Positions 1-13,032 of a stretch of 64,000 nucleotides of DNA are shown in pieces. The stretch is from Actinomycetota bacterium. Its GTDB lineage: Bacteria > Actinomycetota > Thermoleophilia > Solirubrobacterales > Solirubrobacteraceae. The first letter of the stretch is position 1. Every line of letters begins with the position of its first letter. The DNA lies in the NCBI GenBank assembly GCA_009699245.1, contig WLOQ01000001.1, positions 124,001-188,000 of the forward strand. The letters run 5' to 3'. Both the position numbers and the translations under genes were made by a program. The notes under the pieces are model-generated. The model did not search any database. It was not told the origin of the DNA and saw only the letters and a list, made by a program, of their open reading frames with translations.

Positions 1-825
1 CAGGTCGGCGATCGACCCGCGCTGCGCCGGATCGGGCAACACGGCGGCATCGAGCGCCTGCGTCAGCACGCGCGGAAGGTCCCGGCGCATCCGGGAAATG
101 GGTGGCAGGCGGGCGCCGACACGGCGCGCGGTACCCGCAGCACCGCCTGCGCGGACCGGGTTGATGCCGGTGAGCGCCTCGTAGAGCACGAGAGCTAGGG
201 CGTAGAGATCGGTGCGTCCATCGACCGCCAGTCCGTCGGCCTGCTCGGGCGACATGTAGGCGAGCGTGCCGACGACGTCGCCCGTGCGCGTCAATCCATC
301 GTCTCCGGCGAGGTGGGCGACGCCGAAGTCCGTGAGCTTCGCGATCGATGCCTCACCGGAGGGCTCGTCCGGAACGATGATGTTCGCGGGCTTCACGTCG
401 CGATGGACAACGCCGCGGGCATGCGCGTGCTCGAGCGCGTCACACAGCGCCGCGCCGATCCGCACGACATCGCGGTCGGACAGCGCGCCATCGGCGCAGA
501 GCTCCCCGAGTGTGCGGCCCTCGACGAACTCTGAGGCGAGATAGACGATCCCGTCGTCGCGCCCCGCCTCGTACAACGCGACGATTCCCGGATGACTCAG
601 GCGCGCCGCTGCGTGCGCCTCGCGCTCGGCCCGAGCCGCCGTGTCCTCGTCGTGGCAGGGGATCTGCTTGAGCGCGACCAGTCGGCCGAGCTCCGCGTCG
701 CGGGCGAGGTAGACGGTGCCGAAGGCGCCTGCGCCGAGCCGACGCTCGAGCTGATACCGGCCGAGCACGCGGTCTCCGCTGCGACGGGTGATCGTGATGC
801 TCGCGGTTGGGTCGACGGTCTGCAC
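1..825 (-). CDS. Serine/threonine protein kinase, C-terminally cut by the window edge
   Basis: Eukaryotic-type (Hanks) kinase that would phosphorylate Ser/Thr on target proteins. Read on the minus strand it has a glycine loop GAGAFGTV (about residues 31-38), an ALK with the ATP-binding lysine (about 53), the catalytic loop HRDVKPANI (about 141), DFG (about 169) and an activation segment ending in MSPEQ (about 190), so the catalytic core is complete and intact. The frame is still open at base 1, so any juxtamembrane, transmembrane or PASTA part lies outside the window. The start is taken as a GTG at 825, about 30 residues before the glycine loop; no convincing ribosome site decides it. It is divergent from the membrane protein at 960. 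Substrate unknown. Confidence 0.85.
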   Translation of the reverse strand, partial: MQTVDPTASITITRRSGDRVLGRYQLERRLGAGAFGTVYLARDAELGRLVALKQIPCHDEDTAARAEREAHAAARLSHPGIVALYEAGRDDGIVYLASEFVEGRTLGELCADGALSDRDVVRIGAALCDALEHAHARGVVHRDVKPANIIVPDEPSGEASIAKLTDFGVAHLAGDDGLTRTGDVVGTLAYMSPEQADGLAVDGRTDLYALALVLYEALTGINPVRAGGAAGTARRVGARLPPISRMRRDLPRVLTQALDAAVLPDPAQRGSIADL

Positions 826-959
826 CTCAACCCGCGCGTTCGACCCACGCCGGGCCGCTCCTGCCGTTGAGCCGCGGTGACGGCAAACTTGCAGGACGGG
901 AAGATCAGGCGTTGTGTGGTCATACTGCCCGTTCCCGCCACCGGCTGGGATCCTCCGCC

Positions 960-2093
960 ATGTCCTTCTTTGACGACGAGCCCACACGCGTGACGCCGCC
1001 CCGCCGGCGCCCCGCCACACCGCGCCAGCCCGCGGCGCCCGCCACCGGCGGCGCCCACCGGCCGCCCAACCGCCAGGCCGCCCGAACGCGCCAGGCGATG
1101 GCCATCGGCATCGGCATCGTCGTCCTGCTGATCGTGATCCTCGGCGCCCGCTCGTGTGCGAACAGTCGCACGGAGCGCGCGATGAAGGACTACGCCCGCG
1201 ACGCGGGCGCGATCATTACCGACTCGAACGACCAGGTGACGAAGCCGTTCTTCGACCTGCTCAGCAGCGGGGCCACAAGCGGCAACGACCTGCAGGTCCA
1301 GGTGAACCAAGTCCGGATCGCCGCCGAGGAGGACAGCAAGCGCGCAAGCAACCTCAGCGTCCCCGGGTCGATGACCGCGGCGCAGCGCAACCTCCTCCTC
1401 ACCCTCAACCTCCGCGCTCAGGCACTGACGCGCATCGCAGAGAAGCTCCCCACGGCCCAGGGCCGCGGACAGCAGGCAGAGCAAGCGGTCCAGGAGATCG
1501 CCGGCCAGATGCAGATGTTCCTCGCCTCAGACGTGATCTGGTCGCAGCGCGGCGCGCCGCTGATCGCCCAGACGCTGAACGACAAGGGCATCAACGGCCA
1601 GACGATCCCCGAGAGCCGGTCGCTCCCCGCGTACACGTGGCTCGCGCCGGCGACGATCGCCAAGGTGCTCGGCAGCACGAGCGGCGGCAGCGGCTCCACC
1701 ACCGCCGGCACCTGCCCCGCCGGAACCGCGTGCGGCCACGGCCTGCTCTCGACGACGATCGGCGATGTCACGCTGCAGCCCGACGGGGCGTCGAACCGCG
1801 TGCCGGCAACGGCGCCGCTGACGATCACGGTCAAGTTCCAGAACCAGGGCGACAACATCCAGACGAAGGTCGTCGTGACCGTCAAGCTCACGACGCCGGG
1901 CCAGGCTGCGATCACCGCGAAGAAGACGGTCAACGAGACGCAGCCCGGAGCGGAGTCCGAGGTGGCGATCCCGCTGCCCAAGGTGCCCGCATCCGGCAGC
2001 GCCGGGCAGCTCACGGTGTCGATCGCCCGCGTTCCGGGCGAGGAGAACACCGACAACAACTCCGCGCAGTACACGATCCTCTTCGCCGGCTGA
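960..2093 (+). CDS. Membrane-anchored protein with a C-terminal CARDB-like domain
   Basis: 377-residue protein of unknown function. The first 45 residues are Pro/Arg/Thr-rich and cytoplasmic-looking. One transmembrane segment follows (about 48-66, rich in Ile/Val/Leu), then an extracytoplasmic helical region (about 67-230), a Gly/Ser/Thr linker and a C-terminal beta-rich region (about 285-377) with the PLTITVKFQNQGD and ENTDNNSAQY patterns of CARDB/APHP-type adhesion-like domains. The ATG at 960 is preferred over an upstream in-frame ATG because the upstream residues are antisense to the kinase. It lies divergent to the kinase, which hints at, but does not prove, a kinase substrate relationship. 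The family assignment of the C-terminus is by pattern only. Confidence 0.75.
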   Translation: MSFFDDEPTRVTPPRRRPATPRQPAAPATGGAHRPPNRQAARTRQAMAIGIGIVVLLIVILGARSCANSRTERAMKDYARDAGAIITDSNDQVTKPFFDLLSSGATSGNDLQVQVNQVRIAAEEDSKRASNLSVPGSMTAAQRNLLLTLNLRAQALTRIAEKLPTAQGRGQQAEQAVQEIAGQMQMFLASDVIWSQRGAPLIAQTLNDKGINGQTIPESRSLPAYTWLAPATIAKVLGSTSGGSGSTTAGTCPAGTACGHGLLSTTIGDVTLQPDGASNRVPATAPLTITVKFQNQGDNIQTKVVVTVKLTTPGQAAITAKKTVNETQPGAESEVAIPLPKVPASGSAGQLTVSIARVPGEENTDNNSAQYTILFAG

Positions 2094-2133
2094 GCGCCGT
2101 CCTCGGCGCCGCCCACCGTATGCTCGGGCGACT

Positions 2134-2667
2134 GTGAATGAGCTGAGCCAGACGACCGGGATCGTCGCCGTCGCGGCAGCCGTCGTCGCGCTGCTCGCAC
2201 TGGTGCTCGCGCTGGTGCTGTGGCGGAGCGTGCGGCGTCTGCGCGCGGACCAGCGCGCCGTCCTCGGAGACGAGCGTCGCGACCTCGTCGCGCACGCTGC
2301 CGAGCTCGACCGCCAGTTCCGCGCGCTGCACGAGTGGGTCATCGATGTCGCGACGCGCATCCAGCGCCGCACCGACCGCGTCGAGACCCGCCTGAATCAG
2401 ACCCTCGCGCACACCGCGGTCGTGCGCTACGACGCCTACAACGAGATGACGGGACACCAGTCCGTCTCGATCGCACTGCTCGACGCGGAGCGGCGCGGGA
2501 TCGTCCTTTCGTCGATCCACCACCGCGACCAGGCGCGCCTCTACATCAAGCAGGTCGAGCACGGGCAGGGCAGCATTCCCTTGACTCCCGAGGAAGAGGA
2601 GGCCGTGCGCGCCGCCCTTGCGCGCGAGGTCCCCGACCGCGCGTTCGAAGCTGGGGAGCAGCCATGA
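2134..2667 (+). CDS. DUF4446 family membrane-anchored protein
   Basis: 177-residue protein with one N-terminal transmembrane segment (about 8-30), a charged coiled-coil stretch (about 31-90) and a conserved C-terminal part with VVRYDAYNEMTGHQSVSIALLD, the hallmark of DUF4446. The biochemical role of the family is unknown. The start is GTG 2134. A hexamer TATGCT at 2119-2124 ends 9 nt before it, so the mRNA is probably leaderless. Its stop overlaps the pheA start by 4 bp (ATGA), so the two genes are probably translationally coupled. Confidence 0.85.
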   Translation: MNELSQTTGIVAVAAAVVALLALVLALVLWRSVRRLRADQRAVLGDERRDLVAHAAELDRQFRALHEWVIDVATRIQRRTDRVETRLNQTLAHTAVVRYDAYNEMTGHQSVSIALLDAERRGIVLSSIHHRDQARLYIKQVEHGQGSIPLTPEEEEAVRAALAREVPDRAFEAGEQP

Positions 2668-3533
2668 GAATCGCGTTCCTCGGCCCCGAGGGAACCTTCA
2701 GCCAGGAGGCGCTGCGGACCTCCATCGCGCTCGCCGGCCCCGGCGCGGAGCAGGCGGAGCTCGTTCCGGTGGCGACCGTCCATGCCGTCGTCCAGGCCAT
2801 CGCATCCGGTGACGCCGACCGGGCCGTGGTCCCGATCGAGAACGCGCTCGAGGGCTCCGTGAACGAGGCGATCGACGCGCTCCTCCACGACGCCCCCGGC
2901 GTGCGGATCATCGGCGAGACGGTGCTCCCCGTGCGGCACTGCCTGATCGCCGCGCCGGGCGTCGCGCTCGACGAGGTCGCCGTCGTGCTCTCGCACCCGC
3001 AGGCGCTCGCGCAGTGCGCGCGCTGGCTGCGCGACGCGCTTCCGGCGGCGGCCCAGCGCGCCGCCAGCTCCACGGCCGAGGCCGTCCGCCTAGCCGTCGG
3101 CGCCACCGAGCCCACAGCGGCCCTCGGCACGCGACTCGCCGCAGACCTCTACGGCGGTGCGGTCCTCGTCGACGACCTCGGCGACACCGCGACGAACGCC
3201 ACCCGCTTCCTCTGGCTCGCCCCCGCGGGGGCCCCGGCCAGCGCGGGCGACGGGTCCCTGTGGAAGACGTCGGTGGTCTTCGGCGGCGACGGGGACGGGC
3301 GTCCCGGGTGGCTCGTGCGCTGCCTCTCGGAGTTCGCTTTCCGCGGCGTGAACCTCACGCGCATCGAGTCGCGCCCCGCCCGGCGGCGCCTTGGGCACTA
3401 CGTCTTCCTCGTCGACCTCGAGGGGCGCGCCGACGTCCCGGGCCCGGCGGCCGACGCGGTCGCCGCGCTCGACGATCACTGCAGCGAGGTGCGCGTCCTC
3501 GGCGCGTACCCCCGGGCTGCGCTGCCCGCGTAG
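2664..3533 (+). CDS. pheA: Prephenate dehydratase
   Basis: Monofunctional prephenate dehydratase (289 aa), converting prephenate to phenylpyruvate in phenylalanine synthesis. The catalytic part (about 1-180) shows FLGPEGTFSQEA at the N-terminus, VVPIENALEGSVN and the TNATRFLWL signature containing the catalytic Thr-Arg-Phe. A regulatory ACT domain follows (about 195-280) with GVNLTRIESRP, the usual phenylalanine-binding motif, so feedback inhibition by Phe is expected. No chorismate mutase domain is fused. It is coupled to the upstream DUF4446 gene by a 4-bp overlap and is followed 6 bp later by a strong hairpin terminator. Confidence 0.95.
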   Translation: MRIAFLGPEGTFSQEALRTSIALAGPGAEQAELVPVATVHAVVQAIASGDADRAVVPIENALEGSVNEAIDALLHDAPGVRIIGETVLPVRHCLIAAPGVALDEVAVVLSHPQALAQCARWLRDALPAAAQRAASSTAEAVRLAVGATEPTAALGTRLAADLYGGAVLVDDLGDTATNATRFLWLAPAGAPASAGDGSLWKTSVVFGGDGDGRPGWLVRCLSEFAFRGVNLTRIESRPARRRLGHYVFLVDLEGRADVPGPAADAVAALDDHCSEVRVLGAYPRAALPA

Positions 3534-3538
3534 AACGA

Positions 3539-3568
3539 CGATGGGCGCCACCGTGGTGGCGCCCATCG
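3539..3568. terminator. Strong inverted repeat, probable bidirectional terminator downstream of pheA
   Basis: Perfect 14-bp inverted repeat (arms 3539-3552 and 3555-3568) starting 6 bp after the pheA stop. It would end pheA transcription and also any minus-strand transcript from the pheA-gyrA gap. There is no long T-tract on either side, as is common in GC-rich actinobacteria. Confidence 0.7.
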
Positions 3569-3765
3569 CGTACAGCAGCTGGAACTGCTCGATCGCTCGT
3601 CCTGCGCCGGGGGGACTGGTTCCGGCTGAGGCGATCGACGGTGTCCCGGTCGGATTCCGCTAGGGAGTCCAGCCAACCGCGCTAGCGGCCGGTCACCTCC
3701 AGGGTCCCACAAGAACTGTCACTGGAACTGCAGATATGGACCACCTCCTTCCTCTGGTGAGGCGG
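3569..3765 (-). ncRNA. Candidate small RNA or tiny-ORF transcript between pheA and gyrA
   Basis: The gap between the two hairpins is not explained by either flanking gene. On the minus strand it shows, in order, an extended -10-like TGGTACATT (hexamer at 3766-3771), then AGGAAGGAGG, an almost perfect Shine-Dalgarno, then a 20-codon frame (3744-3682). A 7-bp stem follows (3682-3688 with 3657-3663, 18-nt loop), and the run ends in the 14-bp hairpin at 3539-3568. This promoter-to-terminator order suggests an independent short transcript of about 200-225 nt. I do not recognise the RNA family. It could instead be a conserved leader or a decayed gene. Confidence 0.35.
3682..3744 (-). CDS. Possible 20-residue peptide in the pheA-gyrA gap
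   Basis: Short minus-strand frame GTG to TAG encoding a 20-residue Ser/Cys-rich peptide (SSSDSS in the middle, cysteines at positions 5 and 12, ending LEVTGR). A very strong purine-rich ribosome site (AGGAAGGAGG) lies directly against the GTG. That is too close for normal initiation from that codon, so initiation might instead be at the ATC three codons in, 8 nt away, or at a different frame. Coding status rests only on the ribosome site and is uncertain. No family is recognised. Confidence 0.2.
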   Translation of the reverse strand: MVHICSSSDSSCGTLEVTGR

Positions 3766-3796
3766 AATGTACCAGCGGCCCGGACGGACAGGCGCA

Positions 3797-3822
3797 GGGT
3801 GGGCGCACCGTGGCGCCCACCC
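3797..3822 (-). terminator. Hairpin terminator after gyrA
   Basis: Perfect 10-bp inverted repeat (arms 3797-3806 and 3813-3822, 6-nt loop) immediately beyond the gyrA stop codon at 3825. Its core GGGCGC-ACCGTG-GCGCCC closely resembles the hairpin at 3539-3568 on the other side of the gap. No U-tract follows. Confidence 0.65.
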
Positions 3823-3824
3823 GC

Positions 3825-6395
<2,571 letters not shown>

Positions 6396-6405
6396 GCGGT
6401 CCTTC

Positions 6406-8835
<2,430 letters not shown>

Positions 8836-8838
8836 TCA

Positions 8839-8888
8839 GCTGACGTGAAAAACCCCGGTCCCGGACGTCAGCGAAGTCCGATCCGGGG
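8839..8888 (-). promoter_or_regulatory. gyrB leader with mutually exclusive hairpins (possible attenuator)
   Basis: In the transcript direction, CCCCGG (8888-8883) plus CGGAC (8880-8876) can pair with GTCCG (8866-8862) plus CCGGGG (8858-8853), directly followed by UUUUU (8852-8848). This is a classic intrinsic terminator that ends only about 20 nt before the gyrB start. An 8-nt segment GCTGACGT (8872-8865) lies in its loop and 3' arm and is perfectly complementary to ACGTCAGC (8846-8839) downstream of the U-tract. Pairing there would break the inner terminator stem. It could be a regulated attenuator, or simply the recF-dciA terminator packed against gyrB. Confidence 0.5.
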
Positions 8889-8908
8889 AACCGTGTTCAG
8901 TTGACAGA

Positions 8909-8914
8909 AGAATA
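8909..8914 (-). promoter_or_regulatory. Probable -10 element of the gyrB promoter
   Basis: On the minus strand TGCTATTCT is an extended -10 element (hexamer 8914-8909). Initiation about 7 nt downstream would give a leader of about 70 nt that includes the whole hairpin at 8839-8888. No good -35 box is visible. Confidence 0.4.
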
Positions 8915-8996
8915 GCAGGATGACCGCCGGAAACGGGGGTTTCGAAGGTTACGAAAATGCGCAATTTGCAGGGCAAACGGCGACAACCGACAGGTG

Positions 8997-9317
8997 TCAG
9001 CGCGACCTTCTCGACCAGCCCCGCGAGGGCACCGACTGACAACGCAGTGAGGTGATCCGTTCGTCGCCGAGCGCGGCGTTCACGCGATCGATGATCCCGG
9101 GGGCCAGGAGGTCCAACTCGTGGGCCCAGACCGCGCTCGTGCAGGTGACCGTGAGAACGCCCCCAACCTCACCCGTCGGGGTCGCCTCGGCTGCGATGCC
9201 CTCCCCCGCCGCGGCCGCCCAGATCACCTGAATCTCGTCCAGGGTGTTCGCCGGCCGCAGGCCGGCGACGAGATTGTTGACGGCCTCCGATGCCGGCCGC
9301 AGCCGCCGGTGCGTCAT
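8997..9317 (-). CDS. dciA: DUF721 / DciA family protein
   Basis: 106-residue DUF721 protein. The family member DciA is a loader or operator of the replicative helicase DnaB in bacteria without DnaC/DnaI, and the gene commonly sits behind recF in actinobacteria. Visible features are the helical N-terminus (AVNNLVAGL), a central IQVIWAAAAGEGIAAEA matching the family pattern around the conserved Trp, and a VTCTSAVWAHELDLLAPGII segment. The ATG overlaps the recF stop by 4 bp, so it belongs to dnaN-recF-dciA. The C-terminus is short and basic. Confidence 0.85.
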   Translation of the reverse strand: MTHRRLRPASEAVNNLVAGLRPANTLDEIQVIWAAAAGEGIAAEATPTGEVGGVLTVTCTSAVWAHELDLLAPGIIDRVNAALGDERITSLRCQSVPSRGWSRRSR

Positions 9318-10417
9318 CCCGCGAGCACCTCCTCGCGAACACTCCCGGCGAGGACCTCCAGGACGACGGTTCCCGGCGTTTCGGCGCCGGGAACATGCGC
9401 CAGGTCGGTCGTCGTGATGACGACCTGGCCAGCGTGTGCGACCCGCTCGACGAGCATCCGGCGACGGTCGGCATCGAGCTCGCTCATCACGTCATCGAGG
9501 AGGAGGAGCGGCGGGGCGCCCCGCTGGTCGGCGAGCGCCTCGCGCTCGCCGAGGATGAGCGCCAGCAGTGCGAGTCGCTGCTCACCCTGCGACCCATAGA
9601 CGCGGAGCTCTCGACCGTCACGAAGGAGGAGGAGCTCGTCGCGATGCGGGCCGTGGCCCGTGAAGCCGCGCTCGAGATCCGAGGCGAGCCGCTCTTCGAG
9701 TTCCTGGGCGAACTCCTCGATGGTCGTGGCCTCGCTGCGTGGGCGGTAGCGCAGTTCGAGCTCCCCAGTGAGTCCGAGACTCTGCGCCGCGTCGCGCACC
9801 GGTCCACAGATCAGATCGACGGCTCGGCGGCGGTCGTCACGCAGGTCCAGGGCGTACCGCGCGAGCTCCCGGTCCCACGTGGAGAGCGCGTCGGCGCCGC
9901 GGCCGGCGCGGACACGGGCGAGGAGGGCGTTGCGCTGCCCGAGCGCTCGGGAGTAGGCGCGGCGAGCGGCGCCGCGAGCGGGCCAGAGACCCGTGACGAG
10001 CTGGTCGAGATGCGCGCGTCGCAGCGCCGGGGCGCCCTTGATGAGCTCGAGCCGGTCAGGAAGGAACACCGCGACAAGTGGGCGACATGGAACGCTGCCG
10101 AACCGCTCGACCACGGCACCGTCGACCGTCACGCGCTTCACCTCCCCCGGTGCGACCCCGATGGCGATGTGATGCGCGCCATCGGACGCATCGACAGTGA
10201 GCTCCACCCTGGCGGCGCCGGCATCGAACCGCACAAGCTCACGGTCATTCGCTGTGCGACACGAGCGCGCCGTGCAGCTCAGATAGAGCGCCTCGAGCAG
10301 ATTCGTCTTGCCGGCACCGTTGGGACCGTGGATGACGGTTAGGCGCTCACCCAGGTTGACCTCCGCACGCTCGTAGCTGCGCACGTCGCGCAAGCTCAGG
10401 CGGCGGGCGACAACCAT
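9314..10417 (-). CDS. recF: DNA replication and repair protein RecF
   Basis: SMC-like ATPase (367 aa) that helps load RecA at gaps together with RecO/RecR. Walker A is GPNGAGKTN (about 31-39), the signature region is GSQGEQRLALLAL, and Walker B with the D-loop is LLLLDDVMSELD near the C-terminus. The N-terminal LRDVRSYERAEV is the usual RecF beginning. It starts on the last base of the dnaN stop (TGATG) and overlaps dciA by 4 bp, so the three genes are tightly coupled. Confidence 0.96.
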   Translation of the reverse strand: MVVARRLSLRDVRSYERAEVNLGERLTVIHGPNGAGKTNLLEALYLSCTARSCRTANDRELVRFDAGAARVELTVDASDGAHHIAIGVAPGEVKRVTVDGAVVERFGSVPCRPLVAVFLPDRLELIKGAPALRRAHLDQLVTGLWPARGAARRAYSRALGQRNALLARVRAGRGADALSTWDRELARYALDLRDDRRRAVDLICGPVRDAAQSLGLTGELELRYRPRSEATTIEEFAQELEERLASDLERGFTGHGPHRDELLLLRDGRELRVYGSQGEQRLALLALILGEREALADQRGAPPLLLLDDVMSELDADRRRMLVERVAHAGQVVITTTDLAHVPGAETPGTVVLEVLAGSVREEVLAG

Positions 10418-11523
10418 CAGACGTTCAGGCGGATCGGCATGATGAGGTAGAGGAACCCGCTGCCGTCGGCGCTCTCGATGAGGCCTGGGCGCAGCGGACT
10501 GATGAGCTTCAGGATGACCTGCGGGCTCCCGGCGCTCTGTAGGCCCGCCGTCAGGAACTCCGCGTTGAAGCCGATCTCGAAGGGCTCACCGGTAAATGGG
10601 ATCGGGAGGACGTCGCTTGCCTCACCGACGTCCGGGGTCTGCGCCGAGACGCGCAGTTCACCCGGCGTGAAGGACAGCCGCAGCGGCGCGTTCTTCTGGG
10701 CCATGAGGCTGATCCGCTCGACGACCTCGAGGATCTCCGTCGTCTCGACGGTGAGCTCGTGGTCGAACGCCTCGGGAATGAGCTGCGAATGGTTCGGGAA
10801 CTGACCATCGATGAGGCGCGAGGAGAGAACCACGTTGCCGATGTGGAAAATGACCTGATTGGCGGTGACACCGATCGTAATCGTCTCCGTCCCTGTCGTG
10901 ACGAGCCGACCGAGCTCCTCAAGCGCCCGTGCGGGCACGTTCGCCTCGAACCCGTTCGCGATCGCCGTCTCGAGCTGCGTCTGCTTGACGCTGAGTCGAT
11001 AGGAGTCGGTGGCGACCATCCGCAGCGACGGTCCGTCGACGGAGACGAGGACGCCCGTCAGGATCGGGCGCGTCTCGTCTCGCGATGCGGAGCGCGACAC
11101 GCGATTGATCGTCTCGGTGAAGGCCTGGGCCGGCATCGCGACCGTGTGCTCGCCGTCCGTCGACGGGAGCAGCGGGAAATCCTCCGCGCGGAGCGTGCGG
11201 ACCTGGAAGCGGGCGGTGCCGGAGACGATCTCGACGTCCTGGTGCTCCGGTCGTAGCTCGAGCTCGACGGCGGCCCCACCGAGGCGACGAACGATCTCAA
11301 GGAGGAGTCGGGCGGGAAGGACGACCTCACCCGGGCGCTCGACCTCAGCGGCGAGCGGCGTGCGCAGGCCTATCTCCATGTCGGTTGCGCGGAGCTCGAC
11401 ACCTTCGGGACCTGCGGAGATCTGGACCCCGGAGAGCGCCTGGATCGCGCTGCGTGTCGATGCGACACGCGCAACGGTCTGCAGGCGCTCCAGGAGATCG
11501 TTGTGCGTCGTGGTGATCTTCAC
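10417..11523 (-). CDS. dnaN: DNA polymerase III beta sliding clamp
   Basis: Beta clamp (368 aa), three repeated clamp folds. The dimeric ring holds polymerase III on DNA. The N-terminal KITTTHNDLLERL, the central DSYRLSVKQTQL and the C-terminal YLIMPIRLNV match the family, and the length is usual. The start is GTG 11523 with no leaderless hexamer at the usual distance. It lies 120 bp behind dnaA, in the usual dnaA-dnaN-recF order, and shares one base with recF. Confidence 0.97.
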   Translation of the reverse strand: MKITTTHNDLLERLQTVARVASTRSAIQALSGVQISAGPEGVELRATDMEIGLRTPLAAEVERPGEVVLPARLLLEIVRRLGGAAVELELRPEHQDVEIVSGTARFQVRTLRAEDFPLLPSTDGEHTVAMPAQAFTETINRVSRSASRDETRPILTGVLVSVDGPSLRMVATDSYRLSVKQTQLETAIANGFEANVPARALEELGRLVTTGTETITIGVTANQVIFHIGNVVLSSRLIDGQFPNHSQLIPEAFDHELTVETTEILEVVERISLMAQKNAPLRLSFTPGELRVSAQTPDVGEASDVLPIPFTGEPFEIGFNAEFLTAGLQSAGSPQVILKLISPLRPGLIESADGSGFLYLIMPIRLNV

Positions 11524-11643
11524 AGCCGGCTACCTCGAGTGACCATCGTCATAAGGGGTGTCAAAGGTGTCAGTCGCACGTGATGTTCCTGCTCTGACCG
11601 TAGATCGGGAACACAATGACGCCTGTCAAGTCTTTCGAGTCTG
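11524..11643. repeat. dnaA-dnaN spacer with four YTGACA repeats
   Basis: On the minus strand this 120-bp spacer contains ACTGACAGAC, CTTGACAGGC, ACTGACACCT and TTTGACACCC, four copies of a YTGACA motif in about 90 bp. Similar CTGACACCT and ACTGACA-type words recur around the end of dciA and the gyrB leader region (8989-9040). They are not classical DnaA boxes. They may be divergent DnaA sites, -35-like elements or an operator. Confidence 0.35.
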
Positions 11644-13032
11644 TCAGTCATCCCGGTCGCCACGCGCACGCCGCCCGCGAATCGACAGCTGTGCAGACAG
11701 GCTATTCACGAGTTCCGCCGCCTCCTGATCGGTGGCGATGCGCTCGGCGGTACGCCGCACGGCGTGGAGGACGGTGGTGTGCCCGCGCCCACCGAAGTGC
11801 TCGCCGATCACGGGGAGGCTCGCATTGGTGTGCTCGCGCGCGAGGTACATGGCCACGTGGCGCGGCCAGGAGATGCGACCAGCGCGCGAGGGGGAGAGCA
11901 GATCCTCGCGCGTGAGACCGAAGGCGTCACAGGTGAGACTCTGAACCTCCTCGATGCTGGGGCCCGTCACCGGACGCGAGCCGACGGTGCGCTGCGTCAT
12001 GCCGAGGTCGTCGAGGACCTCCTCAGCGAGAGCCGGCTCGAGCGGCCGTCCGGTGAGGGATGCGAAGGCCACGACCCGGACGAGTGCACCCTCGAGTCCA
12101 CGCAGATTGGCCGTCGCGCGATCCGCGATGACTTCGAGGACGCGCGGATCGCGGACGTCGAGCCCGTCGAGCTGGGCGCGCTTGCGCAGCGCCGCGATGC
12201 GCGTGGGCCGATCGGGAGGCCGAATGTCGGCGACGAGTCCGGCGGCGAACCGATCACGCAGACGCTCCTGCAGCCCATCAAGCTCGGACGGTGAGCGGTC
12301 GGTCGTGAGCACGATCTGCGCACCGCCGTCACGCAGAGCGTTGAACGTGTGGAAGAACTCCTCCTCGGTGCGCACCTTCGAGATGAGGAACTGGATGTCG
12401 TCGACGAGGAGGATGTCCACCTCGCGATGGCGCGCCTTGAACACCTCGATGCGCTTGCTGCGCAGCGCGGCGATGAACTCGTTCGCGAAGGCCTCCCCCG
12501 TGGTCACGCGCACGCGCATGCCGTTCTCGTGCCGTGTGAGGTAGTTCCCGATCGCGTGGAGTAGGTGTGTCTTGCCGACACCCGGGGGACCACAGAGGAG
12601 CAGTGGGTTGTAGGACGTTCCCGGGTTCTCCGCGACCGCGAGCGCCGCAGCGTGGGCGAAGCGATTCGCCGCGCCGATGACGAACTGATCGAAGACGTAC
12701 TTCGGGTTGAGACTCACCGGCGCCGGTTCGGTGACGAGCGGCGCTGTCACCGCGGTCGACGAGGAGCCGGCAGCGGCGCTCCCACTCGAGACGACGAGGC
12801 GCACGCATGTTCCAGGGCCGAGGATCGACTCGCACACTGCGTCGAGGATCCCACCGAAGCGATCGGCGACCCAGGCCTGGACGTCGACGGAGGCAGCAAG
12901 GGTGAGGACTCGGCCGTCGAACTCGATCGGCTCGAGCCCGGCGAGCCACATGTCGAAGAGCGAGTCTCCGACAGCCGCGTGGAGATCACGCGAGAGCGAG
13001 CGCCAGATGTCGTCGAGGTGGTGGTCGGTCAC
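11644..13032 (-). CDS. dnaA: Chromosomal replication initiator DnaA
   Basis: AAA+ initiator (462 aa) that binds the origin and opens it. Domain I is about residues 1-85, a low-complexity linker about 86-108, the AAA+ domain has Walker [10 protein letters not shown] (148-156) and Walker [11 protein letters not shown], and C-terminal domain IV contains [16 protein letters not shown], the DNA-binding signature. The start is GTG 13032. It is divergent from rpmH across a 234-bp gap, which is the usual origin context. Confidence 0.97.
   Translation of the reverse strand: MTDHHLDDIWRSLSRDLHAAVGDSLFDMWLAGLEPIEFDGRVLTLAASVDVQAWVADRFGGILDAVCESILGPGTCVRLVVSSGSAAAGSSSTAVTAPLVTEPAPVSLNPKYVFDQFVIGAANRFAHAAALAVAENPGTSYNPLLLCGPPGVGKTHLLHAIGNYLTRHENGMRVRVTTGEAFANEFIAALRSKRIEVFKARHREVDILLVDDIQFLISKVRTEEEFFHTFNALRDGGAQIVLTTDRSPSELDGLQERLRDRFAAGLVADIRPPDRPTRIAALRKRAQLDGLDVRDPRVLEVIADRATANLRGLEGALVRVVAFASLTGRPLEPALAEEVLDDLGMTQRTVGSRPVTGPSIEEVQSLTCDAFGLTREDLLSPSRAGRISWPRHVAMYLAREHTNASLPVIGEHFGGRGHTTVLHAVRRTAERIATDQEAAELVNSLSAQLSIRGRRARGDRDD

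Noticed and set aside
3476-3712. 78-codon minus-strand frame reading through the pheA-gyrA gap into pheA
   Set aside because: Ends inside pheA antisense and crosses the 14-bp terminator; the start has no ribosome site. The shorter element at 3569-3765 is the better hypothesis.
3737-3750. TGGACCACCTCCTT resembling the 3' end of 16S rRNA
   Set aside because: Only 14 bases; no other 16S sequence nearby, so not an rRNA fragment. It is the complement of the minus-strand ribosome site.
8836-9042. 68-codon minus-strand frame overlapping the gyrB leader
   Set aside because: No family pattern, overlaps the terminator/attenuator and the end of dciA; better explained as leader DNA.
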